Shown: in pieces, positions 1 to 7,261 of the stretch
Layout: every line of letters starts with the position of its first letter
Numbering within the stretch: the first letter of the stretch is position 1
Source: Firm-04 sp045642925
Lineage (GTDB): Bacteria; Bacillota; Clostridia; Oscillospirales; Ruminococcaceae
Direction of reading: 5' to 3'
Assembly: GCA_045642925.1 (NCBI GenBank)
Contig: JAZUJW010000113.1
Location: 1-13,757, forward strand
Length of the DNA: 13,757 nucleotides
Translations under genes and position numbers: made by a program
Notes under the pieces: generated by a model
Databases searched by the model: none
What the model was told of the DNA's origin: nothing
Seen by the model: the letters and a program-made list of their open reading frames with translations, nothing else

Positions 1-1329
1 CTGAGCAGCCTTCATACCTTCGATATCTTCGGGGCTTGTTTCGAGACGAACAAGAACAACCTTTTCCTTACGAGCTGCCCATTCCTTAGCATCTTCAGCG
101 GTGAATACGATCTTACCGCAAGCTGCGCCGGGGGAAGCACCGAGACCCTTGCCGATGGGAGTGGCGGCCTTGAGGGCCTTAGCGTCGAACTGCGGATGCA
201 GCAGAGTGTCGAGGTTACGCGGGTCGATCATCAGAACGGCCTCTTCTTCGCTTCTGGCGCCTTCGTCAACGAGGTCGCAAGCGATCTTCAGAGCTGCGGG
301 AGCGGTTCTCTTACCGTTACGGCACTGGAGCATATAGAGCTTCTTGTTTTCAACAGTGAACTCCATATCCTGCATATCGTGATAGTGCTCTTCAAGGATG
401 TTGCAAACCTTGATGAACTCTTCATATGCTTCAGGGAACTCGTCAGCCATCTGGGTGATCGGCATAGGAGTACGAACACCGGCAACAACGTCTTCGCCCT
501 GTGCGTTCTTCAGGAATTCGCCCATGAGCTTCTTTTCGCCGGTTGCAGGGTCACGGGTGAATGCAACACCGGTACCGCAATCGTCGCCCATGTTACCGAA
601 TGCCATCATCTGAACGTTAACAGCGGTACCCCAAGAATAAGGAATATCGTTGTCGCGGCGGTAAACGTTTGCACGGGGGTTATCCCAAGAACGGAATACT
701 GCCTTGATAGCGCCCATCAGCTGATCTTTCGGATTGGAGGGGAAGTCCTCACCAATCTTGGACTTATACTCTGCCTTGAACTGGTTAGCCAGTTCCTTCA
801 GGTCATCAGCAGTCAGTTCAACGTCCTGCTTTACACCGCGGGCATTCTTCATTTTATCAATGAGTTCCTCAAAGTACTTCTTGCCGACTTCCATAACGAC
901 GTCGGAGTACATCTGGATGAAACGTCTGTAGCAGTCATATGCCCAGCGAGCATTGCCGGACTTTGCAGCCATGGTTTCAACAACATCCTCATTCAGACCG
1001 AGGTTCAGAATGGTATCCATCATACCGGGCATAGAAGCTCTTGCACCGGAACGAACGGAAACGAGAAGCGGGTTCTCCTTGTCACCGAACTTCTTGCCGG
1101 TGATGCCTTCCATCTTAACAATGTACTCTTCGATTTCAGCCATGATTTCAGCGTTGATCTGACGGCCGTCCTCATAGTACTGCGTGCAGGCTTCGGTGCT
1201 GATAGTGAAACCCTGCGGAACAGGAAGACCGATGTTGGTCATTTCTGCCAGGTTAGCGCCCTTACCGCCAAGCAGCTCACGCATGTTTGCGTTACCCTCA
1301 GAAAACAGGTAACAATACTTTTTGCTCAT
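1..1329 (-). CDS. ppdK: Pyruvate, phosphate dikinase, N-terminal part (runs off window)
   Basis: This gene encodes the first 443 residues of pyruvate phosphate dikinase, which reversibly interconverts pyruvate, ATP and phosphate with phosphoenolpyruvate, AMP and pyrophosphate in the cytoplasm. In anaerobes it often serves glycolysis with PPi. The reading frame is open from the ATG at 1329 to the window edge. It carries the N-terminal nucleotide-binding signatures GGKGANLAEM (residues 21-30) and SVRSGARASMPGMMDTILNLG (about 91-111), and later TGVAFTRDPATG. It ends at SPEDIEGMKAAQ, just before the expected phosphorylated His of the GGMTSHAA motif, so about half of the roughly 875-residue family length is missing only because the window stops. 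The start is fixed by GGAGGT at 1342-1337, seven bases upstream. The family identity is certain. The gene is divergent from rnhA and has its own promoter. Confidence 0.96.
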   Translation of the reverse strand, partial: MSKKYCYLFSEGNANMRELLGGKGANLAEMTNIGLPVPQGFTISTEACTQYYEDGRQINAEIMAEIEEYIVKMEGITGKKFGDKENPLLVSVRSGARASMPGMMDTILNLGLNEDVVETMAAKSGNARWAYDCYRRFIQMYSDVVMEVGKKYFEELIDKMKNARGVKQDVELTADDLKELANQFKAEYKSKIGEDFPSNPKDQLMGAIKAVFRSWDNPRANVYRRDNDIPYSWGTAVNVQMMAFGNMGDDCGTGVAFTRDPATGEKKLMGEFLKNAQGEDVVAGVRTPMPITQMADEFPEAYEEFIKVCNILEEHYHDMQDMEFTVENKKLYMLQCRNGKRTAPAALKIACDLVDEGARSEEEAVLMIDPRNLDTLLHPQFDAKALKAATPIGKGLGASPGAACGKIVFTAEDAKEWAARKEKVVLVRLETSPEDIEGMKAAQ

Positions 1330-1403
1330 TGGAAAAACCTCCATTCTTTGTTACCGACCCATCTTGAGAACACAAATCCCCTTGACAAACCGGATGTAGA
1401 TTT

Positions 1404-1433
1404 ATTATACCACATATTGACAGCAAAAGTCCA
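1404..1433 (-). promoter_or_regulatory. Putative ppdK promoter (extended -10)
   Basis: On the minus strand TATAAT lies at 1409-1404, preceded by TGG to give an extended -10 (TGGTATAAT). A weak -35 (TGGACT, 1433-1428) sits 18 bases upstream. Transcription would start near 1397, giving a leader of roughly 68 bases before the ppdK ATG. This is read by eye only; the extended -10 is the strongest part. Confidence 0.55.
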
Positions 1434-1499
1434 GCGAATTTGAAAAAATTTTCGTTTTCGTGATTTTTTGTCAAATTTTCACAATTTTATGATTTTCCC

Positions 1500-1528
1500 T
1501 TGCATTTTCAAATCAAATCTGCGATAAT
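1500..1528 (+). promoter_or_regulatory. Putative rnhA promoter
   Basis: TTGCAT (1500-1505) and GATAAT (1523-1528) are separated by 17 bases, a near-consensus housekeeping promoter. It would start transcription near 1535, about 25 bases before the rnhA ATG. The rest of the 230-bp gap to ppdK is AT-rich and shows no further gene. Confidence 0.6.
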
Positions 1529-1559
1529 ATTGAAAGCAATATGAAAGGAATGGAACGGA

Positions 1560-2030
1560 ATGATACTATCAAACGGACTTCCGCAAGTTGAAATGTACTC
1601 GGATGGCGCTTGCAGCGGCAATCCGGGGCCCGGCGGATGGGGCACGATCCTGCGGTTTCGAAGTAATGGAGAAGTACACGAGAAAGAGCTTTCGGGCGGA
1701 GAAGCGCACACCACGAACAACCGCATGGAACTTTCGGCAGTGATCGCAGGCTTGCAGGCATTGAAGCTGCCCTGTGCAGTCACGCTGACAACGGACAGCA
1801 AGTATGTTGTCGACAGCGTGACGAAAGGCTGGGTTTATGGCTGGAAAAAGCGCGGATGGGTAAAATCGGACAAGAAACCGGCATTGAATGTCGATTTATG
1901 GGAAACACTGCTGCCGCTGCTGGAAAAGCACAAAGTGGAATTTGTGTGGGTAAAGGGACACGCAGGGCATCCGGAAAATGAGCGATGCGATGCGCTCGCC
2001 GTGGCACAGCGGGATTTACACCATAAATAA
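1560..2030 (+). CDS. rnhA: Ribonuclease HI
   Basis: This complete 156-residue protein has the usual length of bacterial ribonuclease HI, which cuts the RNA strand of RNA-DNA hybrids (R-loops, primers) in the cytoplasm. The acidic active-site residues are all visible: Asp15 in YSDGACSGNPGPGG, Glu57 in NNRMEL, Asp79 in TTDSKYV and Asp144 in NERCD. The assisting His134 is in VKGHAGHPEN. The basic-protrusion segment GWVYGWKKRGWV (about 90-101) is present, as in the E. coli type. The ATG at 1560 follows GGAAC/AAGGAA sequences at 1545-1557; no in-frame start further upstream looks better. It is transcribed alone, divergent from ppdK and convergent with the kinase gene, and is followed by a strong hairpin. 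There is nothing to suggest loss of activity. Confidence 0.96.
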   Translation: MILSNGLPQVEMYSDGACSGNPGPGGWGTILRFRSNGEVHEKELSGGEAHTTNNRMELSAVIAGLQALKLPCAVTLTTDSKYVVDSVTKGWVYGWKKRGWVKSDKKPALNVDLWETLLPLLEKHKVEFVWVKGHAGHPENERCDALAVAQRDLHHK

Positions 2031-2073
2031 TGGTATCGGTTCCGCCAAAGCAGCTTCTCTAAAAATTATGGCA

Positions 2074-2119
2074 ACACCGCACAAAACAAATGCGCCATCA
2101 GGCGTGTTTTGTGCGGTGT
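2074..2119. terminator. Probable bidirectional rho-independent terminator
   Basis: A perfect 15-bp inverted repeat (2074-2088 with 2105-2119) encloses a second small stem, CGCC-ATCA-GGCG (2093-2104). On the + strand it is followed by CGTTTTATATT and would end rnhA. On the minus strand it lies 4 bases after the kinase stop codon (2124-2126), with an ATAATTTTT tract a few bases beyond. It therefore probably serves both converging genes; the + direction is better supported. Confidence 0.75.
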
Positions 2120-2123
2120 CGTT

Positions 2124-3113
2124 TTATATTACTGTTTTAAAAAAGCGGATGTCAAATACTGCACCCTGCGGTTTGCGATTGGAAGCCTTCAAACTGCCGT
2201 TCTGCACGGAAATCACCTTTTTTGCAAAAGCCAGTCCGATGCCGAATCCGTTTTTGGAATATTCGGAGGAACGATAAAAGCGCTCGAAAATATGCGGCAA
2301 TTCTGTTTCGGGGATTCCTTCGCCTGTGTCAGCAATGGTAATATCGGAGGAGATCAGATTTTCTTTCGCAGTAACGGTGACTTTTCCGCCTGCGGGCGTA
2401 TGTTCTATGGCATTTTTCAGCAGATTCACGATTGCTTCGGAAGTATAATGATAATCGCCGATAAATTCAGGTTCTCCGTCAATGATCGCTTTGATTTCCA
2501 CATTTTTCAGTTCCGCTGTAATGGAAACAGCGTCTATGGAATGTTCGATCATCTCACCGCAGGAAACGGTTTTCTGTGTAAAACTCGCCGCTTCCGCTTC
2601 GATTCTTGACAGACTCAGCATTGTTTCGATAAGCCATTTCATACGTTCCAGCAGTTCATACAGGTCGCGCAGATATTCCTTTCGCTCCTTTTCCGTCAGT
2701 TCAGAGGCGTTCATCAGACCAAGTATCATCATAATGGAAGTCAGGGGTGTCCGAAGCTGATGTGACAGATCTTCGAGCGCTTCCTTGGCGACTTGTTTTT
2801 CTTGCAGCAGTGCCGCATTCTGCTCCCGAAGCCGTATGGTCATTTTATGTATTTCCGCGGATAGAACACTCAATTCGCCTTCTTTGTATTCATCAAAAGA
2901 AATCCCGTCCTCATTGCGCAGAATGCGGTCGATGTCATCACATAGATGCATGACCTGTTTATTCCTTTGCAATAGGATCAGCTCATAATACAGAAAGAAG
3001 ACTGCGGAAACCACTGTTACGATCACCGCACATGGAACACTGAACAGCAGACAGACGGATGCGCTCACGGCTGTCAACAGAAAATGAATGCATCTTCTTG
3101 TTTTATCATTCAT
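2124..3113 (-). CDS. Sensor histidine kinase, intramembrane-sensing type
   Basis: This 329-residue membrane histidine kinase would autophosphorylate and pass phosphate to the regulator encoded just upstream. Two hydrophobic segments (about residues 9-27 and 29-48) are separated by only a few residues, so there is essentially no extracytoplasmic sensor domain. A helical linker (about 50-110) leads to the H-box EDLSHQLRTPLTSI with His118. It is followed by the N-box NLLKNAIEH (230-238), G1 DTGEGIP (262-268), F-box IFERFYR (275-281) and G2 GFGIGLAFAK (289-298), so all catalytic boxes are intact. The ATG overlaps the regulator stop by four bases (ATGA), indicating translational coupling. Kinases of this shape in Bacillota commonly sense through a partner ABC transporter, and one is encoded directly upstream. 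BceS-like function is inference; the kinase call itself is firm. Confidence 0.93.
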   Translation of the reverse strand: MNDKTRRCIHFLLTAVSASVCLLFSVPCAVIVTVVSAVFFLYYELILLQRNKQVMHLCDDIDRILRNEDGISFDEYKEGELSVLSAEIHKMTIRLREQNAALLQEKQVAKEALEDLSHQLRTPLTSIMMILGLMNASELTEKERKEYLRDLYELLERMKWLIETMLSLSRIEAEAASFTQKTVSCGEMIEHSIDAVSITAELKNVEIKAIIDGEPEFIGDYHYTSEAIVNLLKNAIEHTPAGGKVTVTAKENLISSDITIADTGEGIPETELPHIFERFYRSSEYSKNGFGIGLAFAKKVISVQNGSLKASNRKPQGAVFDIRFFKTVI

Positions 3114-3784
3114 CCATCCACCGCCTTATAGCCAAGTCCCCTGACTGTGAGAATGACTTGCGGATTCTGGGGATCATCCTCGATTTTTTCACGCAGCCGC
3201 CGAATATAGACACTCAATGTGTTATCGGATACAAATTCTTTGGTCAGTGACCACAATTCCTCCGCGATCCTATCGCGGGAAAGCATTTGGTTCTTATTCG
3301 AGAAAAAGACCAGCAGTAAGCGGTATTCAAGGGCTGACATTACAATTTCGCACCCGTTTTTGTATACGGTTCCGCGTATGGTGTCAACCGTGACCACACC
3401 GCATTGCAGAAGGGAAGAAGATTTTTGATGCCGCCGCATGACATTTTTCATGCGTGCAAGGAGTTCTCTTGTCCCGAACGGCTTCCCGATGTAGTCATCT
3501 GCGCCAATTTCAAACCCTGCAACGGTACAGGCTTCATCTGCGGATGCCGTAATGAATATCACAGGCGTATCATTGCCCTGCTTGATCGCCGCACAAGCGG
3601 AGAAACCGTTGCCGTCTTTCAGCGAAATATCAAGCAATACACAGTCATATATATTTTCTTCAAACAAATGCATTGCGTCTTTCTGCCCGTTTGCATAGTC
3701 TGTTGTATAGCCTTCTGAATTCAGAAACCGCATCAGAAATCTTGCAAGCTGTTCATCATCTTCCACCAGCAATATCTTTGGCAT
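3110..3784 (-). CDS. OmpR/PhoB-family response regulator
   Basis: This two-component response regulator has 224 residues from the chosen start. The receiver domain (about 1-120) has the acidic pocket E8/D9/D10, the phospho-acceptor Asp52 (VLLDISLKDGNGF), Thr79 and Lys101 (GKPF). The C-terminal winged-helix DNA-binding domain (about 125-222) ends in the typical VRGLGYKAVDG and contains SVYIRRLREKIEDDP. An upstream in-frame ATG at 3799 adds five residues, but GGAGGT (3797-3792) sits seven bases before the ATG at 3784, so 3784 is the better start. The gene overlaps the kinase gene by four bases and lies 84 bases after the transporter permease. Its own promoter lies in that gap. The likely target is the transporter promoter near 8049-8101, by analogy with Bce-type modules. 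Confidence 0.94.
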   Translation of the reverse strand: MPKILLVEDDEQLARFLMRFLNSEGYTTDYANGQKDAMHLFEENIYDCVLLDISLKDGNGFSACAAIKQGNDTPVIFITASADEACTVAGFEIGADDYIGKPFGTRELLARMKNVMRRHQKSSSLLQCGVVTVDTIRGTVYKNGCEIVMSALEYRLLLVFFSNKNQMLSRDRIAEELWSLTKEFVSDNTLSVYIRRLREKIEDDPQNPQVILTVRGLGYKAVDG

Positions 3785-3791
3785 TGTGTTC

Positions 3792-3797
3792 ACCTCC
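3792..3797 (-). promoter_or_regulatory. Ribosome binding site fixing the regulator start
   Basis: GGAGGT at 3797-3792 is seven bases before the ATG at 3784 and abuts the upstream ATG at 3799. The longer reading of the regulator is therefore unlikely to be the translated form. Confidence 0.8.
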
Positions 3798-3808
3798 ATT
3801 TGATTTTT

Positions 3809-3837
3809 ATTATATCATAAAGCATTCCAAAATGCAA
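3809..3837 (-). promoter_or_regulatory. Putative promoter of the regulator-kinase pair
   Basis: On the minus strand TTGCAT (3837-3832) and TATAAT (3814-3809) are spaced by 17 bases, and TGA before TATAAT makes an extended -10. The predicted start near 3802 gives a leader of about 18 bases. A 5-bp inverted repeat (GCATT-CCAA-AATGC, 3822-3835) overlaps the -35 and spacer and could be an operator. The same -35 hexamer occurs in the rnhA promoter. Confidence 0.65.
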
Positions 3838-3863
3838 GCGGGCGGCTTTCAAACCGTCCGCTT
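3836..3863 (-). terminator. Hairpin between permease and regulator genes (weak terminator or attenuator)
   Basis: A 10-bp GC-rich stem with one G-T pair (3836-3845 with 3854-3863) and an 8-base loop lies six bases after the permease stop codon. On the minus strand it is followed by GCATTTTGG, a poor U tract, so termination may be partial. The distal arm touches the -35 of the downstream promoter. Confidence 0.5.
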
Positions 3864-3868
3864 TGCCT

Positions 3869-6800
3869 TTATTCAATTTCTGCAAGGAGCTCCAGAATCG
3901 CATCTGCGACCATCTGCGGTTTCTGTGCATAGAAAACGGCATGATTGCCGCTTGTGAAAATCAATTTGCAATTACCGATTTTTTCCATAAACGGACGAAG
4001 TTCATGTTCAATTTCTTTCTGATAATACCATCCGGATTGTTCCCATACTATTTTTGCAGACGTTTCGGGGTCGTGAGCAAATTTTTGCCCAGCCGCTTCA
4101 TAATCTGCTTTCATGAATTCGTTGTATTCACGAACATCTTCTTCGGAGGAGAACACAGTTGAAAAATACAGTTTTGGTATATCAGTCGGTTTTACCATTG
4201 CAGCGATTTCCTTGTATGACTGCATTTCCAGCAATACCTCAGAAGCATAGGCGGCACTGTATGAACGCTTTTCAGACAATCTCCATAAATGCAGCTGTTC
4301 CTCTGAAAAGATTGCCTGACCCATGCTATTCTTACCGGATGTATCCTGCGTATTCTGCGGAAAGAGTCTGTCCAGCCCAAGCCATGTACCAAGCGTGGTA
4401 CTGCGTGCCGTCCTTTTCGCAGAAGCTTCCGAGGGGAATGCATCCGTCTCCACATCACACCAGCTTTCATTTTTCTCAATCGGTGTACCATCGAGAAATA
4501 CAATTGCTTCGACTTCATCAGGATACATTGTCTGCCAATACAGCGCATAAAAACTGCCGTATGAATGCCCCATAAGGACATACGGTGCCGCATAACCTGC
4601 ATTTTTCAGTCCGGTACGGTAATTCTCCACAACCTGTTTCAACGTCTGTGGTTTCATGGAATCATCGCTGAAACCATAGCCGGCACGGTCGGGATACACA
4701 AGTGTATTTTCTTTTCCGAGCCGTTCGTTCAGTTCCGTTGTGATAACCGGGAAGCATTGTAAACCCATACCCGAAAGCCCGACAATCGTATGCTTTCCAT
4801 GCTCTGCACCCGTGCTGTAGATATTCATTTGGATATCGCCCGCATCCACAAGGTTCAGATAGCCGGCTTCCGCATATTCTGCCCTATCCTGACGATAGGC
4901 AAGAATGCTGTATGTACGCAAACCTGTCACCGTAAGAACCGCCGCCACAACCACTGCAAGCACAGAATTTCTGAGAATATGCGTTTTCTTGAAATTCAGC
5001 TTCATTTCCATGCCTTTGATCCGTTCAGACAGGCTTGCGTCCTGATTGGCTCTGAGCATCAGCAGCGAAGTCACACAGCCCGCTGCAAACGCTGCCAACG
5101 CACACAGTCCGATACGAATAAACGGTGTCACATAATCAAGATGTATCATAGTGCCCAACTTCTGATTCATGGATGAGGCACCGTTTTCCCGCGCATCCGA
5201 AAATAAATTCGCCATTGCAGGAAGCAAAGCTTTGTCGATACCCCAAATGATGAGAAAACAGATGAGTGCTGAAATCACCGCCGCCAGTGCCGCATATTGC
5301 AGACATTCAATGCACGCCATTTTGTTCATCTGCTTGTCCGTCATGCCAAAACACTGTAAAGCAGCCTGTTCACCGCGGCGGTTTGCAATGCCGGTCGAAA
5401 TAATATTGATCAGATTCATCAGTGCAGCCAGCGCAAACAGCAGATTCAGGAACAGTATGCCCGCATTCATCGCCGACATGACATTCTGCACCGTCTGTTT
5501 GCCTTCATAACAGTCTAGCCAGACTTCAATACGATCGCTGCGTTCTTCCAGCCATTCCGTTATTTTCCGATGGTCTGCCGCATTGTAATTGTTTTCCTCG
5601 GCATAGGAAAAGGAACATTGGACAGCAGTATCGACATTGCTGAAATAATCATTTCTGACGGCGTCGTAGGTTTCTATTGCAGCGATGAGCGAACCATGCA
5701 CCATCATTCCCAGCTCAGAATGCACATCCTTGCCAATTCCGACCAGTTGAACGGTATGTTCGACTCGTTCTCTTTCACACAAAGGATTCTGATATTCTTC
5801 AAAATAATCCCTAGTTTCTTTGATCAGATCTTCCGGAATCGTTATATGCGTACTGATGACTGTAACCTCCTGATTGACCAAAGCAGACAGACTGTCCTGA
5901 TAGGATGCCCCTGATGTATTCAGAACATAGCCGCCTGATTTTTTGAGTTCTTCATAGCTGACAGGCATATTCTCGCCAAAGAGGTTCTGATAGGCATTCT
6001 CGTTCATATATTCTATCATTGTATCTGCGTGATCTTTCATCGTGACAAACTGCACAGCGGATAAGCTGATGTTGCGAAACATTCCGCTTTTTATCAATTC
6101 CTGTTCAACATCTTTATATGTGCTGCCCGTAGATGGATCGCTGAAAATGTCAGTTTCGAAATCATAATCACCAAGTAACATTTTCATCGTTGCAGAAACG
6201 CCTTGCGCAACCGTTTCCGAAAGCGTCGAGAAAAGCGAAAACAAGATAATGGAAACGGTCATTGTCAGCACGGTCACACGGAAATGCTTTTTCTGCCGTC
6301 TTGCATTGCGGGAAGCAATGCTGCCGGAAATGCCGAACAACAAACCGAAAATCGAATGCTTTCTGACCTTTTTGACTTCGTCTGTGCGGACGAGAATGGC
6401 ATCCAGCGGTGCTTTGCGGATGATGCGCATTCCCACGCCATACGCTGAAAGAAATACCCAGAGTACACCTACTGCTGCCGAAACCAAAAGCATTTTCCAG
6501 TCAATCGTAAACGGCAGACTCAATTCGGCATTTGTCATGTCGTGAAAAATATCGGAAATGCCCGCATGAAGCAGAACGCTGTACATCACATATGCCAGCA
6601 GGATTCCTGTCAGCAGTCCAAGCGGCACAGCGATCACACAAAGCCGCATTCCCTCAGAGGTGATGATTTTCACAATTTGTTCCGGTGTTGCGCCAATGGA
6701 TTGCAGAACGCCATAATGCTTTTCGCGTTCTTTGGAAGAAATCTCAAATGCCGTATCGACAATCATTCGCAGCATCATCGCCATCACAACAGCAAATACG

Positions 6801-7261
6801 AAAAATGCGCTAAAAATGAGCAGTTTTCCCAAATGGGCATCGTTTCCGATGGAATCCAGCATCATAAGGGTATCGTTCCATTCATACGAAGATTTCTCGT
6901 ACACTTTGGCTGCACCGATTTTTGTCATTACATTTTGCATCCATGCTTCTCTGTCCCCAATGTCTTCCTGAAACATAATCCGAGCATATATGGATTCTTC
7001 GCTCTCAAAGTCCAGCTTCACAGAACGGACAGCAGGTTCATTTCGAAGTGCTTCGCCCTGTTCTTCTGTCAATTCATGCACGAGCAAATGATAAGGCGAT
7101 GCGCTATATACAGCATTGGAATAGCAGTTTATGAAAAGGCTGTAAGATAAGAATACCATCGTTACAATTGCTACTGCGGTGATGATACTGATGACCGTAA
7201 AAACGGATTGCCGCTTCTGCGCCTTGATGTATCGGGAGGCAAGCAGATGATCAAATCTCAT
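3869..7261 (-). CDS. FtsX-type ABC transporter permease fused to extracytoplasmic alpha/beta hydrolase
   Basis: This unusually long protein has 1130 residues from ATG 7261; an in-frame ATG at 7270 adds three (numbering here uses 7270). Residues 1-740 are a two-repeat FtsX/MacB-type permease. Its membrane segments lie near 25-47, 150-172, 207-233, 258-283, 330-352, 600-625, 655-680 and 716-738. There are two external regions (about 50-148 and 355-595), and coupling-helix-like motifs GVLQSIGATPEQ and AALQCFGMTDKQ. After a basic cytoplasmic linker, a ninth segment (768-790) leads to an alpha/beta hydrolase (about 800-1133) with GLSGMG, DRAGYGFSD, the nucleophile elbow GHSYG (Ser903), VFLDGTP (Asp927) and NHAVF (His1110). 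The positive-inside rule places the hydrolase outside the membrane. GAGGGGAG (7278-7271) abuts ATG 7270 and lies nine bases from 7261, so 7261 is favoured. The gene overlaps the ATPase gene. The substrate is unknown; peptide-antibiotic resistance is inferred from context. Confidence 0.9.
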   Translation of the reverse strand: MRFDHLLASRYIKAQKRQSVFTVISIITAVAIVTMVFLSYSLFINCYSNAVYSASPYHLLVHELTEEQGEALRNEPAVRSVKLDFESEESIYARIMFQEDIGDREAWMQNVMTKIGAAKVYEKSSYEWNDTLMMLDSIGNDAHLGKLLIFSAFFVFAVVMAMMLRMIVDTAFEISSKEREKHYGVLQSIGATPEQIVKIITSEGMRLCVIAVPLGLLTGILLAYVMYSVLLHAGISDIFHDMTNAELSLPFTIDWKMLLVSAAVGVLWVFLSAYGVGMRIIRKAPLDAILVRTDEVKKVRKHSIFGLLFGISGSIASRNARRQKKHFRVTVLTMTVSIILFSLFSTLSETVAQGVSATMKMLLGDYDFETDIFSDPSTGSTYKDVEQELIKSGMFRNISLSAVQFVTMKDHADTMIEYMNENAYQNLFGENMPVSYEELKKSGGYVLNTSGASYQDSLSALVNQEVTVISTHITIPEDLIKETRDYFEEYQNPLCERERVEHTVQLVGIGKDVHSELGMMVHGSLIAAIETYDAVRNDYFSNVDTAVQCSFSYAEENNYNAADHRKITEWLEERSDRIEVWLDCYEGKQTVQNVMSAMNAGILFLNLLFALAALMNLINIISTGIANRRGEQAALQCFGMTDKQMNKMACIECLQYAALAAVISALICFLIIWGIDKALLPAMANLFSDARENGASSMNQKLGTMIHLDYVTPFIRIGLCALAAFAAGCVTSLLMLRANQDASLSERIKGMEMKLNFKKTHILRNSVLAVVVAAVLTVTGLRTYSILAYRQDRAEYAEAGYLNLVDAGDIQMNIYSTGAEHGKHTIVGLSGMGLQCFPVITTELNERLGKENTLVYPDRAGYGFSDDSMKPQTLKQVVENYRTGLKNAGYAAPYVLMGHSYGSFYALYWQTMYPDEVEAIVFLDGTPIEKNESWCDVETDAFPSEASAKRTARSTTLGTWLGLDRLFPQNTQDTSGKNSMGQAIFSEEQLHLWRLSEKRSYSAAYASEVLLEMQSYKEIAAMVKPTDIPKLYFSTVFSSEEDVREYNEFMKADYEAAGQKFAHDPETSAKIVWEQSGWYYQKEIEHELRPFMEKIGNCKLIFTSGNHAVFYAQKPQMVADAILELLAEIE

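Noticed and set aside
1382..1409. A + strand TTGACA followed by ATTATA, as a second promoter toward rnhA
   Set aside because: The -10 is poor and the same bases serve better as the ppdK extended -10 on the other strand; rnhA has a closer, better promoter at 1500-1528.
196..1443. A 415-residue open frame on the + strand
   Set aside because: It is the antisense shadow of ppdK, whose minus-strand product has clear family motifs and a good ribosome binding site; the shadow protein has no recognisable domain.
4159..4602. Overlapping open frames of over 130 residues on both strands
   Set aside because: They lie inside the hydrolase part of the permease fusion, where the main frame carries GHSYG and other family motifs; they are by-products of its codon use.
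6542..7150. A 202-residue + strand frame
   Set aside because: It is antisense to the permease's N-terminal half and is rich in His, Cys and Gln as expected from reverse reading; it has no ribosome binding site or domain.
3869..7261. The permease-hydrolase fusion as a sequencing or assembly error
   Set aside because: The frame is continuous through the junction, with coherent membrane topology and a plausible linker on both sides; no frameshift or duplicated sequence is visible. Read data would still be needed to exclude it fully.
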